A program made the translations under genes and the position numbers. Positions 1 through 13,392 of a stretch of DNA of 64,000 nucleotides are shown here, in pieces. The notes beneath the pieces were generated by a model, which saw only the letters and a list, made by a program, of their open reading frames with translations, was not told the origin of the DNA and searched no databases. The stretch is from positions 3,784,501 through 3,848,500 of the forward strand of contig WPIO01000023.1 of NCBI GenBank assembly GCA_009760855.2, read 5' to 3'. The number at the start of each line of letters is the position of its first letter. Positions within the stretch are counted from its first letter, which is position 1. This DNA comes from Cristatella mucedo (taxonomy: Eukaryota; Bryozoa; Phylactolaemata; Cristatellidae).

Positions 1-1260
1 AGATAAAGCTCATTTCCATGGCTAGACTGGCCAAGATCTAGTTCGCACTCGCTAGCGAGTCGCTGCTGATCGGTTCCCACCAGACGCCGTGCTCCTCAAT
101 TTATTGAGGTCAAGGCTAAGCGTACGCGTTCTGACCTCTGACCGGCTCTGCGCCAGCGCCGACTGGGAGTCGGTCAAACACTCATGGAGCGAACGAGCCT
201 CGTGGCGATGGCGAAACATTTTCTGACCTCGCAGAATCTTCCAGAAGATTCTTACGTACCCAGTTCGTACTGTTCAAGACTGTTCAAGGCTGTTCAAGGC
301 TGTTCACGAGCGAGCCAGACTCGCGGGCTTGAACTCGGCAGTTCAACTGTCTCCTTGGAGGCGTGCTTTTTCGAATAGTTGCTGAACAACCTCCGATTCG
401 CAGCGCATGCAGAGCGTGCAGAGTGTGCAGAGCATGCAGAGCGGCTGCGCACCCGCGTTTACGACATCCGTGCGCAAACTCATTGAGGATCTGCAGCTGA
501 CGATCCGATCCTCCCTAGATTTCCTGTTACATTAATTGAAAAAGCCACGCGAAAGCTCTGAAATATTGAATTTCGTGAAATAATGGTCACGGTCCCGCTT
601 GCCACGTAAATATTTTTCCACGGCCTTCATACTACTACCGCTGCAGGCAACGCACGGGCGCCCTCTTTTCGTCTCCAATTTCTAACTAGAGAGTGCTGAT
701 AACTACTAATTAGAGATTGGGGAAAATAACTAATTAGAGTAATGGCAACGCCGGCGGTCTGCCCCCCTCGGAGTTGCTCCTCGGAATTTAGCAGCGTTTG
801 GGGCGTTGCCGAGAGACGCCGGACGCGTTCCTAGTACTGGCCAGCCGGCGTAGGAACTGTAGCTAGCATGAAATTCGCACTGGAAGAATCAATGGGCTGC
901 ACGATGGCAAGTTGCAACTAATAGACGAGCGATAACCAACGACAAACGCAGCGCACACGTGAAACGTGCGACTTCAATCTCTCAAGCCAAGCGCCGGCTC
1001 CGACGCCCTGTAAGCGGCACTCGATGTCCGAGCAAAGACGGCCCAGGACGCGGACAAGGAGACGTCGGGGGGCCGAACAGAACCGCTATCGGGTTCGGTC
1101 AGATACACGCCGGTCTCGTCAAAACTAGGTCCTCTGCGACAGAGCTCAGGAGCGAGCCTGGATGTAGTCGGACCCGTGTCGCGCCCACGTTCGAATGAGG
1201 CTCGCGCTCTCGCCTGCGACGAAGCGCGAGCCTTCGGGCAACGCCGAAGTCTCGCGCCCC

Positions 1261-1374
1261 TGGTCACCGAGACTTTTTTCCTCCTAGTCACCGACCTTGC
1301 CCAATGGTCACCGAGACTTTTTTCCTCCTAGTCACCGACCTTGCCCCCTGGTCACCGAGACTTTTTTCCGCCTA
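1261..1374 (+). repeat. 44-bp tandem repeat
   Basis: Two and a half units of TGGTCACCGAGACTTTTTTC followed by CTCCTAGTCACCGACCTTGC and a four-base end. Confidence 0.9.
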
Positions 1375-1479
1375 GCCAGTTGCTGCGAATGCAAGGCTCG
1401 GTGTGTGCTTGCCATCATAAAAAGGCAAAATTTTCAGTCGCCGAAACGCCGCCGCTGGGCTCGAACTTCCTGCCTTCCC

Positions 1480-1627
1480 ATAAATATAATTCATTTACAT
1501 AGCGCCCCAAGAGAACTTAATCTCAATTCAGGCGCTTCGCCATTCATGCCTCGGGGCTCGAGCCCACGACCTCAGCCAGACCTTGGTCGGGGCGAGCACC
1601 TTGACCGCCGGACCAGACCAGCTCGGC
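1480..1627 (-). mobile_element. SINE family B (tRNA head, L2-like tail)
   Basis: Minus-strand copy. Read in its own direction it starts GCCGAGCTGGTCTGGTCCGG, has GGGCTCGAGCCCCGAGGCAT at the B-box-like position and ends with TTCTCTTGGGGCGCTATG. Confidence 0.8.
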
Positions 1628-2654
1628 ACCCCGCGATGAATGATGGGCTTTTTCTTTTAGTTTTTCTTTTTAGCCTGCGCTGAGCATCGTCTGTGCAACG
1701 GGTCGCGTTCTAAGTAAACTTTTGACAGCGGCTACAGACCTGGTCTGACTTTTGGCAGCGGCTATAGGCCAAGAGCCCTGGTTAAAAATAGGATGGTGGA
1801 CGCTAACAGCCCGCAACAGTTACTGAGTTACAACTTTCGGCAAAGCCGTAATGCGATGCGCCGCCGTTTCGGCTCGCATGGCTCTCTGGCGTCCGGAATC
1901 AGCGATAGTTTCAGGCGCGAGCGCGCTCAAAGCTCAGCTCGCTGTTTCTGCATATTTCGAAACTAGTCAGGTTCGCAACGCTCGAGCACCGGCTGCAGCA
2001 GATGGAGTCGGGCCGGTGTCGCAACGAACTGCAAAGCGACGGCCACGGCTGGCGTCCAAGCCTGTCGCTGTCTCCTAACCGGCGACGAGAGCGCTAGTCC
2101 TTTTGACGTCGTCATGGAGCTATTGCTAGTTGCTGAAACTTGTTGCTTTGGTCTTACGGAAGCTTTTTTCCATAGAGAACACGCGGACGTAGCGAGCGCG
2201 ATGCTCGTACTCTTGCACCAATTGTAAAGAGTACGGAACATAAGCTTCTAAATTATACTTCGCCTCTGATTAATCTTATCGTGCCACGAGATGGCTTTGA
2301 AAAAAGATGCGGATATTTCTTATTCGCGTGTGCTGTAGTTGCTTCGCGAAAATTACGCAACGTATAGCTAACTTGGTCGGCCGTACGTTTCGAAAATGGA
2401 GTAGCTTCTGATTTACTTCTAGATGCGGTAGGCTGATGTAGACGCCGTATGGCCCCTCTCGCGGAGTAAGCCTTCCACTCGACGCGCCGAACGCGCTTGG
2501 GTTGTAATCGTTGATGCAGGCGGTATATATAGCGGCGGCAGTATAAGCATGCTGATCAAAAAAATGAAATATTGGCGCTGATCGTCGCGTTAGAAATGGA
2601 CTCAAACTGATGCCCACGTAGGAGCCGAGTCGCGAGCATGTGTGCGCTACGGAG

Positions 2655-2842
<188 letters not shown>

Positions 2843-2845
2843 ATA

Positions 2846-5037
2846 ATAATAATAATAGTAATACACTTGGTAAAGCTCCGTCAGAGGACTCAATCTCTTT
2901 CTAGGCACTTTACAATTGTTGTAAAGGAAGCACGATCGAATGGTTAGTGGTAGCATGCTCGATAAGCAGCAAGAAAAACATTTTCAGCGGTGACATGCAC
3001 AGGGTCAGCATGCAAGTGTGGTTTGTGGCAGCATGCAGTGTCAGCACGCACAAGCTCGTGAAGGACGAATCGCGGGGACCCACTTCATGATGTGATAAAT
3101 AGGTGCGTTTTTAGTTTCTTTTTAAATGTGGTCAAGTCAGGGATGTCGTGACGCAAGTCGGGAGTGAGTCCCAGGATTTGGGAGCATTTGAACTAAAGGC
3201 ACGGTCCCCAAAGGATTTGAGGTTTGTGTGAGCTATAGTTAAACAGTTAGATTTCGAAAAGTGGGTGGTATGATGCTTATTCTGGTTGGGGCAGTAGATC
3301 TGATAGGTTGGCTGGAGCCAAAGAATGAAGAGACCTGAAAGTGAGTGACAACCTTGAAGTCGATCCGTTGGTTGACTGGGAGTCAGTGCAGGTCGGTGGG
3401 TAGTGGTATAATGTGGCAACGGCGATGCTCACGACAGACAAACCTGCTGCAGAATTGTGCACCGGATGTAAGCGCCTGAGTACACAGACCGGTAGGCCAG
3501 CAAGCAGCGAGTTACAGAAGTCAAGACGAGATGTCACAAATGCATAGACCAATTAAGATGTGGTATCCCTGTCTAAACAAGCCCGAATTTTAGCAATGTC
3601 ATGTAGCTGAAAGTAGGCAGACTTGACTGTGGAACTGACGTGGTCGTTCAATGAAAGGTCGTTTTAGAACATGACACCTTGATTTCGTGCAGATTCAACA
3701 GGAGATATGCTGGCAGAGCCAATTTTGAGCGTTAGCCTTTCCAATTTCTGAATTACGCTTGGTTTGCCCATAACTAGTAGGCTGGTTTTTATCATAATTC
3801 AATTTAAGAAAGTTTTCTGCCATCCACGTGCGGATGTCCTCAATACATGCAGCAAGGGAGCTGAGAGAATTTGACGTGCTGGAGGGCTGGGAGAGATCAT
3901 AGCAAAGGTACAAATGAGTGTCATCTGCATAGAAGTGAAAGCCTAGATTGTGCTCGGCGATCCCATCGGCAAGAGGGAGAGTATAAACCGTGAAAAAACT
4001 GGACCAAGCATGGAGCCGTGAGGTACCTCATATTTTAGGGGTTTCTTGGATGATCTTTGTTCATTTACATCAATACTCTGGAGTCTCTCACTGAAATAGG
4101 ACCTGAAGCAATGAAGAGTAGTGCCGGTGATGCCCAGGCGAGATGAGAGGCGTTCAAAAAGGACTTGAATCGATAGTATCAAAAGCTTCCGAAAGATCGA
4201 GCAAAACAGCAGAGATACTCTATCTTTGTCAGCATTCCTAAGTATGCTATTATACACCCGATGCAGTGCTGACTCTGTAGAGGGATTAGCTCTAAAACCA
4301 GACTGGAACTTACTAGTAAAGTTTGAAGTTTCAATAAATAAGTTCAGCTGGTCTGCAATAAGTCGTTCCAGTGCATTTGATGGGAGACTGGCTGGAAGTT
4401 GCTTAAGTCCTCCCGGTCTAGTGCTGCTTTCTTGAATAGTGACATGACTACAGCCTTTTTGAAAGATGCTGGGACATGACCTGAGGCTAACGAAATATTT
4501 ATGATGTTAGTTATGCATGGCATCAGCAGATCCCTGCATCGTAGAAGCAGGACAATGGGAATAAGGTCTAAAGGACTAGTTGTCTTCTTTGATTAGGATA
4601 TGAACTTCAGGACGAGGTCACGAGTGACCTGCTTGAATGTAAGCATCGAGGTGCTGCATGGAATTGAACGACCGCATTCCAGGGGAGGTGCTGCCATCTT
4701 GGGGATGACTCTCTGACCTTGTCTATCTTCTCGACTAAAAAGCTAGAGAAGCGATCCGCTAGATCATCAAAGGGATCGTTTGGTAAGGAGCTAGCCTGCG
4801 AGCGGTTGAGGAGATGGTTGATCTTCGACATTAGCATTTTTGGATTGTGCACCTGTAATTCAACAATGTTTAACGGAAGCTAAGACTTAGCCTTTGCTAG
4901 GATCGATTGGTACAATCCACAGTAGTCCTCGTATGCCTGTCGAGGGACAGTCAGTCCTAATCTTTTCGCATGCTTTTTCAAGCTTGCGCTTAGTAGACCT
5001 ATCTAGTTTAATGTCTGTGGTAAACCATAGGCCGTCA

Positions 5038-5040
<3 letters not shown>
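2846..5040 (-). mobile_element. L2/CR1-like LINE, decayed copy retaining the linker region
   Basis: This copy is minus-strand and colinear with the 52-55 kb one but full of frameshifts. It starts at an (ATT)n tail at 2846. Recognisable pieces are the 3' UTR, the C-terminal SFGDRAFSSNAPKSWDSLPT block (3140-3220), RT fragments around 3700-4260 (WMAENFLKLN, FRSYFSERLQSIDVN), and the linker at 4607-4852 (LADRFSSFLVEKIDKVR) that the better copy lacks. A GA microsatellite ends it near 5040. Confidence 0.85.

Positions 5041-5119
<79 letters not shown>
5040..5119 (+). repeat. (GA)n microsatellite
   Basis: About 80 bp of GA, at the 5' edge of the decayed LINE copy. Confidence 0.95.
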
Positions 5120-5122
<3 letters not shown>

Positions 5123-5914
5123 AGGAGAGCTCAAACGGCTGGACATACAAAAAGTGGCTAGCTTGTCCTACAGCTGCTTCGTCAGTGACTGCGTTGAGAG
5201 CAACTGTCATCTCGCCATATCGCAGCTGGACGCGCGCCCGCCCTCGAGCGCCGTTTCGCTACATCGGGCGCTAATTTAAGCGGTGGCAGAGGAGCGCATT
5301 TGAAGGGGTTTTGGGGAGCGAGCGAAGTCGCGGTGGCGAGGGAGCTCGAGGGAGCTCGATGGGAGCTCGATGGGTGGCGCCGTTCTGCCCGGATCGGACC
5401 GCCGTCGGCGGCTCGTTTGCAAGAGAGCCTCTCCCTCGGAGAAACGTTGGCAGCGTCTTTGAACTCGGCCGTGGACATTTTACCAGGGCTCGCCGCCGGC
5501 ATGAAAGCCGAGGGCACGGAGACCACTGCATGGCAAAGACTGCCCCGTCCGTATGTATTGCTGCTAAGTCGCTAGTGCTTCCTTTGGCAGCGCCTCCTAG
5601 TGGACATCTGGCATTTATTATTTGGCACCCTGGCGTCATCGGATGAAGCTCCGCGTTCGTTCGCAGTGAACGTCAGCTTTTGCGGTCAGCATCCAATGGC
5701 GATGGGCTAAAGGGGAGGGCTAGAAGAGAGGCTAGAAATGCAACTATAGCCTCCACTCATCCCAGATCAGACTGAGTGGACGGGGCTTTTCGAGTGACTG
5801 TAGTTAAGTACAAAAAGTAACGCTAATGTCAGCTGGTCCAACAGTCTCAGCTATATCGCAGCAGAAAAGCCTCTATCACTGTCACCGAGCTTGCAGCAGC
5901 CAATCAGTGATCGT

Positions 5915-5990
5915 CTGTTGCAGGACTCGAACCCGCGACCTGGGTAGCGACGAGCAAGCACATAACCCCAGGACTAAGACCGAGGGATTA
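5915..5990 (-). mobile_element. tRNA-like SINE head, minus strand
   Basis: Read on the minus strand: CTCGGTCTTAGTCCTGGGGT and GGTCGCGGGTTCGAGTCC. Confidence 0.68.
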
Positions 5991-8900
5991 ACAGCCTTGC
6001 AGCGCGGGACTATAAGGCTTAAAGAGCTGCTCTAGAGTTCGTCGGGCAGTGCGTGCTTTTGGCGAGCAGATTAAAAGTGGTTCTCCGGAGAGATCTGCCA
6101 TTTTTTCTTAGTTGAGGTAATAAAAAAGACGCTAGCGCGGCGGGCATACGATGCGCACGACCGGTTTCCAGAAGAGATATCAGTAGTTTGCATGAAGGAA
6201 ATCGTATATTGTGAGTTGCTGAGGAGCCAATTCTTTTTAGTCGTGTCTGAAAAGGCTTCCCCCAGCGCTCCGTTCGTGCGGCTATTCAGACTTGTCAAAA
6301 GTGAAAAAGATGGGCTATTCGCGAGTATTTCTCAAGAGGCGGAAATGCCCGCTTCTTCGGCGCGCAGAATCAGAGAGTGCACCAAAAAATGCGACCATTC
6401 CTATTCCCAAAGAATCTGCAGATTTCTTTACGGAAAGCCTAGCGAGGCCTGCCGCCGGATGGTGCACCTTTGACCCAGAGCGTGTGGCCCACCTTTGACC
6501 CAGAGCGTCGCGAGCGGTCTGTCAACAGGCCATTCAGACTGGAGGGATGCTAAAGAGGCATTTAGAGTAAGGTGCCTCGACAGAGCTTCAGTTCCGGCAT
6601 CGGTATGGTGTGTGTGAGGGGAATGTTGTAGTGTGCTGGGCCGAAACTACGGTCAAGAAATTGCTGGAGCATTTCCCTTTTTAAAAGTAAGCTCCGTAGG
6701 CTGTTAAACCTCGACGACCTTCGGACGCTGGCAGGAGCAAGTTGACTAGTAAAATGTATAAAATATAATTCATTTGCACCATCACAAAAGTGGCGTTTTC
6801 CTTCTCATCTCGTCGGTCTTTTGCCCGCGTACGAATGAAATTCACCGAGTCAAAGAGTAGAATTAGGAAAGCTTCAATTCAAATTTCGACTGACTGAGGA
6901 AAAGGCTCCGTCAATTCCGACGCAAGGTGTCAATGCCATCGCGAGGACGAAGGCGCTCGAGACACGAAGAGGCCGCAGTCGGCTGGCTAGCTGGCAGCCT
7001 CAACGCTGGCAGCACCGACGGTCGGTCAAGCTCAAGGACTTTTCCCTAGATAGAATCTTGGTGTCGACAGTGCCTGTGGATGCTGACGCGTTTTGAAAAA
7101 TTTTTGCCGAAATGCGCTCGACAGACAGATAAGGGCGATCGATCCGCAGTGGAGCGCGCACGCACCCGCAGCCGCTAATGAACGGCGCAACAGTAGCCGG
7201 CCGGTATTTTCGCTTTAGGCATGGCTCGCTCCGCTGGCGTCGAGCGGCTCGCTAGCGGTTCATTTTCGCGGACACGCGGCGTCCAGCCGTCCAGGTGACG
7301 AAAAGAGCGGCGCCGCGAAATGCCGCTCCGTCCTGCGCCCGGGCGACGCCGGAGGCTCGAGAGCCGCTCGCCGCCACGTCAGCCGCCGCCGACTTTCACC
7401 TTTCACCTACTTTCACCTTTCTTCACCTTTCACCCGACTTTCGCCTTCCGCCGCACTTCGGTTGATTCGCGCTGCTGGCGAAAACGCGTAAAAACGCGTG
7501 TTTGTTAGCAGCCGCTGCCGCTTCGGTTAGTAGCCGCGCCCGACGCCTCCTGCCCCACGCCGCCGCCGCCGCCGCCGCCCCCAGGACTGCCGCCGTCCCG
7601 CGTCCCGCGTCCCGCGTACTGGTCGCCGCCGCCGCGCTGGCGGTGGCGACGAACCAGCGAAAGCAGCGAAACGGTGGAATCTGAGCGCGAGCTCCTTAAA
7701 GCGTCCTAAGAGCTCCCCTCTCGGCGGCGTCGCTTCAGCCAGTCTCGCCAGCCAGCATTTAGAGAGGGGACCGTGGCTGATGACATGTCGGACGCTTCGC
7801 CGACAGGTGCGACATAGTGCGGGCGAATCCGGCGCTGCGAGCAGCATCGCCAGGTCGAGAGTAATGATTTCCCTTTGCGTCAGGATCAATGCTCGGGCGG
7901 AGGTGTATTAACTTTCGCTGCAACTCGATTCGGAAGTAGGAGTGCACACACCTGACCTCTATTGATTCCGCTGAGCGGCGGCGGTGCGCCCGCCGGTGTA
8001 ATTCAAAAGAGCGTCGACATTGATCGGCGCTCGGGCGGCCCAATGCGAGGATCGTGCGAGGCGGGCCGGCTCGCGCACCTCCGCTACTTCCGCCCCAGCC
8101 TGCCGCGCCAGGCTCATTAGCCGCTGCCGCATCTCTTTATCTGCCCGACGTCGACCGAGCGAGTTCGCTGCCGCCGCCGCCGCAGCCGCCTCTGCTAGCC
8201 ACCTTTCCGAAGCCGCGGCGGCGGCCCCGCTGCGTCGCCTCGCCCGACGCCCGAACATGGCGAAGGGCAGGAGGCTAACCGGCGAGGGCTCCAACGCCGG
8301 CGACGAGGACGATCTGCAAGTCAGTAGCGCCCCAGTGGTCGCGTTCGCGCTCGGGCCGTCGCGAGTTGCTCGCCACGCGTCCTGCGTCCGCGGCTGGCCG
8401 CGAGACGAGTGACAGCGTCGAGATTCGCGAGAGCGGCTCGCGACAATCCTACGCCGCCGCCACCGACGGCGCCCACGGTGGCGGCTCAGCGACGACCACC
8501 GCTGGCTTCGGGTGCGTGGAGCTCTGCCCGGTAGCCGGTCCCCGGCGGCGCACGGCACGCCTAACAACGGCGTCTGGAGGGGAGGCGGTGGCGGCGCAGG
8601 AGTTGCCCTGATAGTCGGTGGGTGGCGCCGGCTTGGCTAGCTAGCCTGCCGCCGAGGCTTTCCGCCGTAAGCCGGAAGTCCAAGTAAGTCGGGAGCGTGG
8701 GATCTGGAGTCGCGATCTTGGCATCGTCGCCAACGAGCGCTCGCTCGAGGGGTTGACGTGGTCGCACTCGTCTCGCTGTGCTGCGGCGTCGATCGTCGCC
8801 AGAGGTCGACCGAGGCGCGTCGGCATCTGGGCAGCTATTTCGATGGCACGCCCGCCGCGAGCGGCGAGCTTCGAGCTCGCGGGTCGCCGGAAGTCATTCG

Positions 8901-10065
8901 GGCGGGTACGAGCTCGGTGCCGTCGCGGCCCTTACGCGAACCGCACGTCGATTCGCTAGAGACGGCGAGTCTCGAGACCGCCAGCAGCCGCCGCCCCTTC
9001 TTTCCACCCCGCCTCCTGCCCAGCGAGCTCCGCCAGCCCTGCGACGTCGGACGGTCGGTCCATGTTTATCAATGGGCTTGATTCCGAAATGGGTCCTGAT
9101 TCCGACCGCAGCCGCTGAATGCTCGCTGCGAGAGAGGCCCTCGCAGAATCGATCCGACGGAAGCGCATCGGACGGAAGCCGCTGCTATGGTTGCCGAAGC
9201 GACTTCTCCGAGCCTAGCGACTTCTCCTTTCTCCGAGTTCCGTCAGCGATTCGCGCTCGTGAAGTAGAGGCGGCACTCGAATGCTGTGCGAGCCCGCTGC
9301 TGCTGCTGCTGCTGCAAGTTCCCGAGTGGAGCCATTTTCGAGTCATTTGTTGCAGTTCCGTCAATCGAAACCGATTGGCGGGTTGGACGGGGCGGTGTTT
9401 CAAACGTTAAGAGCGAGCGCGGCGAAGGAAGAATTTTAAAAACTTCCTCTCGCCGACAAGAGTCTCGTGGCTGGAGACGGAAGCCCCAGGGAACGGTAGC
9501 CGCTGCGTGGGATGCCTCGGAAGCAGCCGCGGGCTCTCGCCCTGGCCGCTCGCCCGCCGAAGCGGAGCAGAGCGGGCTCGAAGCGCAGCCGCCGATCTCC
9601 TCCTGCTCGACCTCGTCCGACCTCTCCTCCTGCCCGACCTCTCCTCCGCGCCCGACCTGGTTACGTGGATGCTTGTCAGCGTCGCTTACTAGCGCGCTCC
9701 AGCGCTCGCCACTCACTGCCTCGCCATCGCATCTACTTGCATTCGCCGACGACTCGCCCTGCGCGGCAGACATTGCTTTCGCTCGCTGCCTGCGTGCTGC
9801 CGCTGAGTCCAGCGGATCTCTCCAAAGTTCTCCGCGAGTCGCACCTGCCTCGGCCGCGGCTCTGGAATGCGCTCTCGCTGGCGTTCGCCGTTGTGGCCGA
9901 CGAGCGGTTCTGCAGCAGCCGCCCGCCCGCCGCCGCCGCCGAGACATTAATGAGCGACTAGCAGCGGTGCCAGCAGCTAACGATTGCCCTTTACTCGCGA
10001 AAAGAGTTCGGGCTGAGCGAAGGCGAGCTCGAGCGCCTCGCGCTCCCGCAGCGCGGAAGCATCCG

Positions 10066-10155
10066 CTCGCTCTCGCGGGCCGTCTCTCTCGCGGGCCGTC
10101 TCTCGCGGGCCGTCTCTCGCGGTCTCTCGCGGGCCGACTCTCTCGCGGGCCGACC
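10066..10155 (+). repeat. Short GC-rich tandem repeat
   Basis: CTCTCGCGGGCCGT-type units of about 12-16 bp, repeated some six times. Confidence 0.75.
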
Positions 10156-11065
10156 GGCGAGCTCGAGGCGGCCGTCCGTCTAGCTCGACCGAGCGGCCGA
10201 GCCTTCTCAGCGGCTCGTTCGCAGCATAATTAAGCGCCGTCGCGCTCTCTTCGCGAGCGCATCGACCGGAAGTGACGCGGCAGCTGTCGGCGACATCCGC
10301 TTGCTTGTCGCTCGCTCGCGCGAAAGGGCCAGCCGCACGCGCACGTCGACTGGGGCCAAGCTGCGACGCGAGACGCCGTCCCCGGCGCGTCACTTAGCGA
10401 ACGCGACGTCGAGAGTCGACGTCGCGTTCGCTCCCGAGCGGCGGGAGCGCTGGCTGCGCGGTCGTCCCGCTGCTCGGGGACGTCTTGTGCCAGCCGGTGC
10501 GTGGCGTGGGGCCACAAAGTGGCCAGCGGCGCCTTCGCTCGAGGACTCCGAGCTCCGTCGATCGATTTCGCTGCTACTGAGGATTACTCTCGCTCCAGCG
10601 GAGCCAGCTCCGCGTCGTGGCGTAGACCGGCAGGAGCTAGCGAAAAAGAAAGTCGCTCGCCGCGTGCTACCTTTTGAGGAGTCAGTGTTCAAGGTCAGTC
10701 AGATAATGTGTGCCGAGATATTCGTGGCTCCTGAGCTACAAGTATTCGGAACCGAGTGTGCCACAATACTCCTTAATAAGCGAAGTCGTGCCGCGTCCCG
10801 CCATTTCTATCGACGCCAAGGAGGCGGGCTCTGTAAGGAAAATCTGATTGGTCGACTGGTCTACGCTTCCTTCAGTTTTCCCAGAGAAGTAGAGGCATGC
10901 CGCCGGGCTGCGGTTTTCTGTCTTAAAACCCACGGCCTACTAGAAGTGATGACGCAGACGACGGAAAAACCCGACGAAGAACTCGGATCGAAAGCGGACC
11001 GCTCTGCGCTATGAATATGTAATTACTGTACGCTCTTGCTGCCGCTCTCGTTCCGTTACTATCAA

Positions 11066-11218
11066 AGTGGGCCGTGACAGCCCAGAAGGCGCTGCTTGCT
11101 CTTCACGACCGAGCTCCTGGGATCGAATCCCACTGTCAGGCGATCCTTTATGGCCAAATGCAAGTGGTGGCGATAGCCATCAAGGCACTTCTGCCGCCAT
11201 AAAAATGAGCTGTTAAGT
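11066..11218 (+). mobile_element. SINE family A
   Basis: It has a tRNA-like head with B-box-like GGGATCGAATCCCAC, then GGCGATCCTTTATGGCC, GTGGTGGCGATAGCC, TTCTGCCGCCATAAAAATGA and GCTGTTAAGTCAGC. Confidence 0.8.
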
Positions 11219-11394
11219 CAGCTGATATTTTCTATCGACGTGCAGGGGCACAGCACAGCGGCACTGGCTGCACCCGTAGTCGCAGTCGCCCGCGGCGGCG
11301 GCGATCCAGCTGCGATGACTAGGCGCCGCTACGAGCGCTGAGCGTCGGCCTCGAGGACATCGGCGCAGAGGCAGCTGCAGCTTTTAACGCCATC

Positions 11395-11892
<498 letters not shown>

Positions 11893-12245
11893 ACCAACAG
11901 CTCGCGCTTCCTTCGCCGGCCAAGCAGCTTCAAGAAACTTCAATGTGTCTTTCCGCATCTGTCCAATGCAACGGTCAAAGCTGCTACCTTCACAGGACAT
12001 CATCAAGTTTGATGAAGAATTTGCACAAATTGATAACTTTTGAGAAGCTGAATAAGAAGGACGGAGAAAGCGGCTTGAAGCTATTTCGTGGTGGCCGTGG
12101 TTTACTGCTTCAGGAGAATCTCACTCCGATCGGTTGGTGCAGGCTCTCACAATGAGCTACACCCGTTTGATCTGCAGAATTTGCCTCTCAAAGTCCACAT
12201 CCTCGATTTTGATAGATTCAAGGAGAACTTGGGACCTTACACGTT

Positions 12246-12366
12246 GGAGCAAGGCGAGTACTGTCACCAGGAGCAAGGCGAGCACTGTCACCAAGAGCAA
12301 GGCGAACACTGTCACCAGGAGCAAGGCGAGCACTGTCACCAGGAGCAAGGCGAGCACTGTCACCAG
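12246..12366 (+). repeat. 24-bp minisatellite, five units
   Basis: The unit GAGCAAGGCGAGCACTGTCA plus CCAG is repeated five times with single-base changes. Confidence 0.9.
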
Positions 12367-13317
12367 GATATATTGTGGACTTAAAACGTCACTACCTAGG
12401 AGACTATAGTGAAAACACGATACGGAACATATTTGCTTGAGGGCCTGCTCGATAGAGCGATTTGCAGTGTAGCTGAAAGTATAGAATATCTGCTCATTTC
12501 TGAATCATTTTGAGTTGTCAAATTTTGTATTACCTCAGAGTAAATACATGCTAATTTCAATCGGTTGGCCGTTGTTCATGGCTAAACGTGAACCACAAGA
12601 TGCGCATCTGGCAGTTTTCTCACTCCTCACCAATAGGTTAATTCGAAATTAATTACTGTCCAAGTTATAAAAGCAAATTGTTTAGGGTCTAATGGCCATC
12701 TTATAAACTTCAGACGCGTAAGCAATTAGGAAATAACGCTCACTAACTCGGAACAAAAATTATGCTGCACAGCGAATAGAATAACCTTGTACATAGCCGC
12801 AGATGTGTTGAGGCGAAAGTTAAGATCCGTATATATTTATATATGGATTGCGAAAGAAATGCTACGACATTTACAAATAAAAATCGGGTGCTCGCAAGGC
12901 GCCCTAGGCGAACCGGCCAGTCGCGCGGAAACGAGCTGGCGCAACACTGCGGGCCCGCGCGCGCAGCGGACGGCGAAATCGGACAAATCGCGAAGCACCT
13001 AGACTGCAATCGGCCGCTGTCCGCGACGGCTTCGCGTCGGCCTGCTGAGCGAAAAACCGACTCGCGGGCGCGAGACCGGACGCCCGGTAGGACATTGCTG
13101 TCGGCGCCGCCGCTGAGCGAATCGGACCGCTGAGCGCCGCGCCCGCCACTGGGCGCCGAGTGCCGCGAAGAGGCGTCGTGCGCTCCGCAGGGGCGTCGAC
13201 GGCCGGCCGGCCGTCGACGACGGGCCGTCGTTCATCCGGGCTAAACGGCGGCGGCGCAGCTGCGGCGGCGCTCGTGCTTCGCCTCGCGGCGCCGCTAGTC
13301 GGCCGCTCGTCGCGGCC

Positions 13318-13392
13318 TCCTCCTCCTCCTCCTCCTCCTCCTCCTCCTCCTCCTCCTCCTCCTCCTCCTCCTCCTCCTCCTCCTCCTCCTGC
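13318..13392 (+). repeat. (TCC)n microsatellite
   Basis: About 75 bp of uninterrupted TCC. It reads as polyproline in one frame. Confidence 0.95.

Noticed and set aside
8020-10393. Several 130-315 codon frames in GC-rich DNA
   Set aside because: Overlapping frames on both strands, rich in Arg/Ala/Ser, with no family motif; expected from GC-rich sequence with few stops.
12088-12409. Repeat protein frame EQGEHCHQ
   Set aside because: Only the five-unit 24-bp minisatellite; the mirror frame on the minus strand is equally open.
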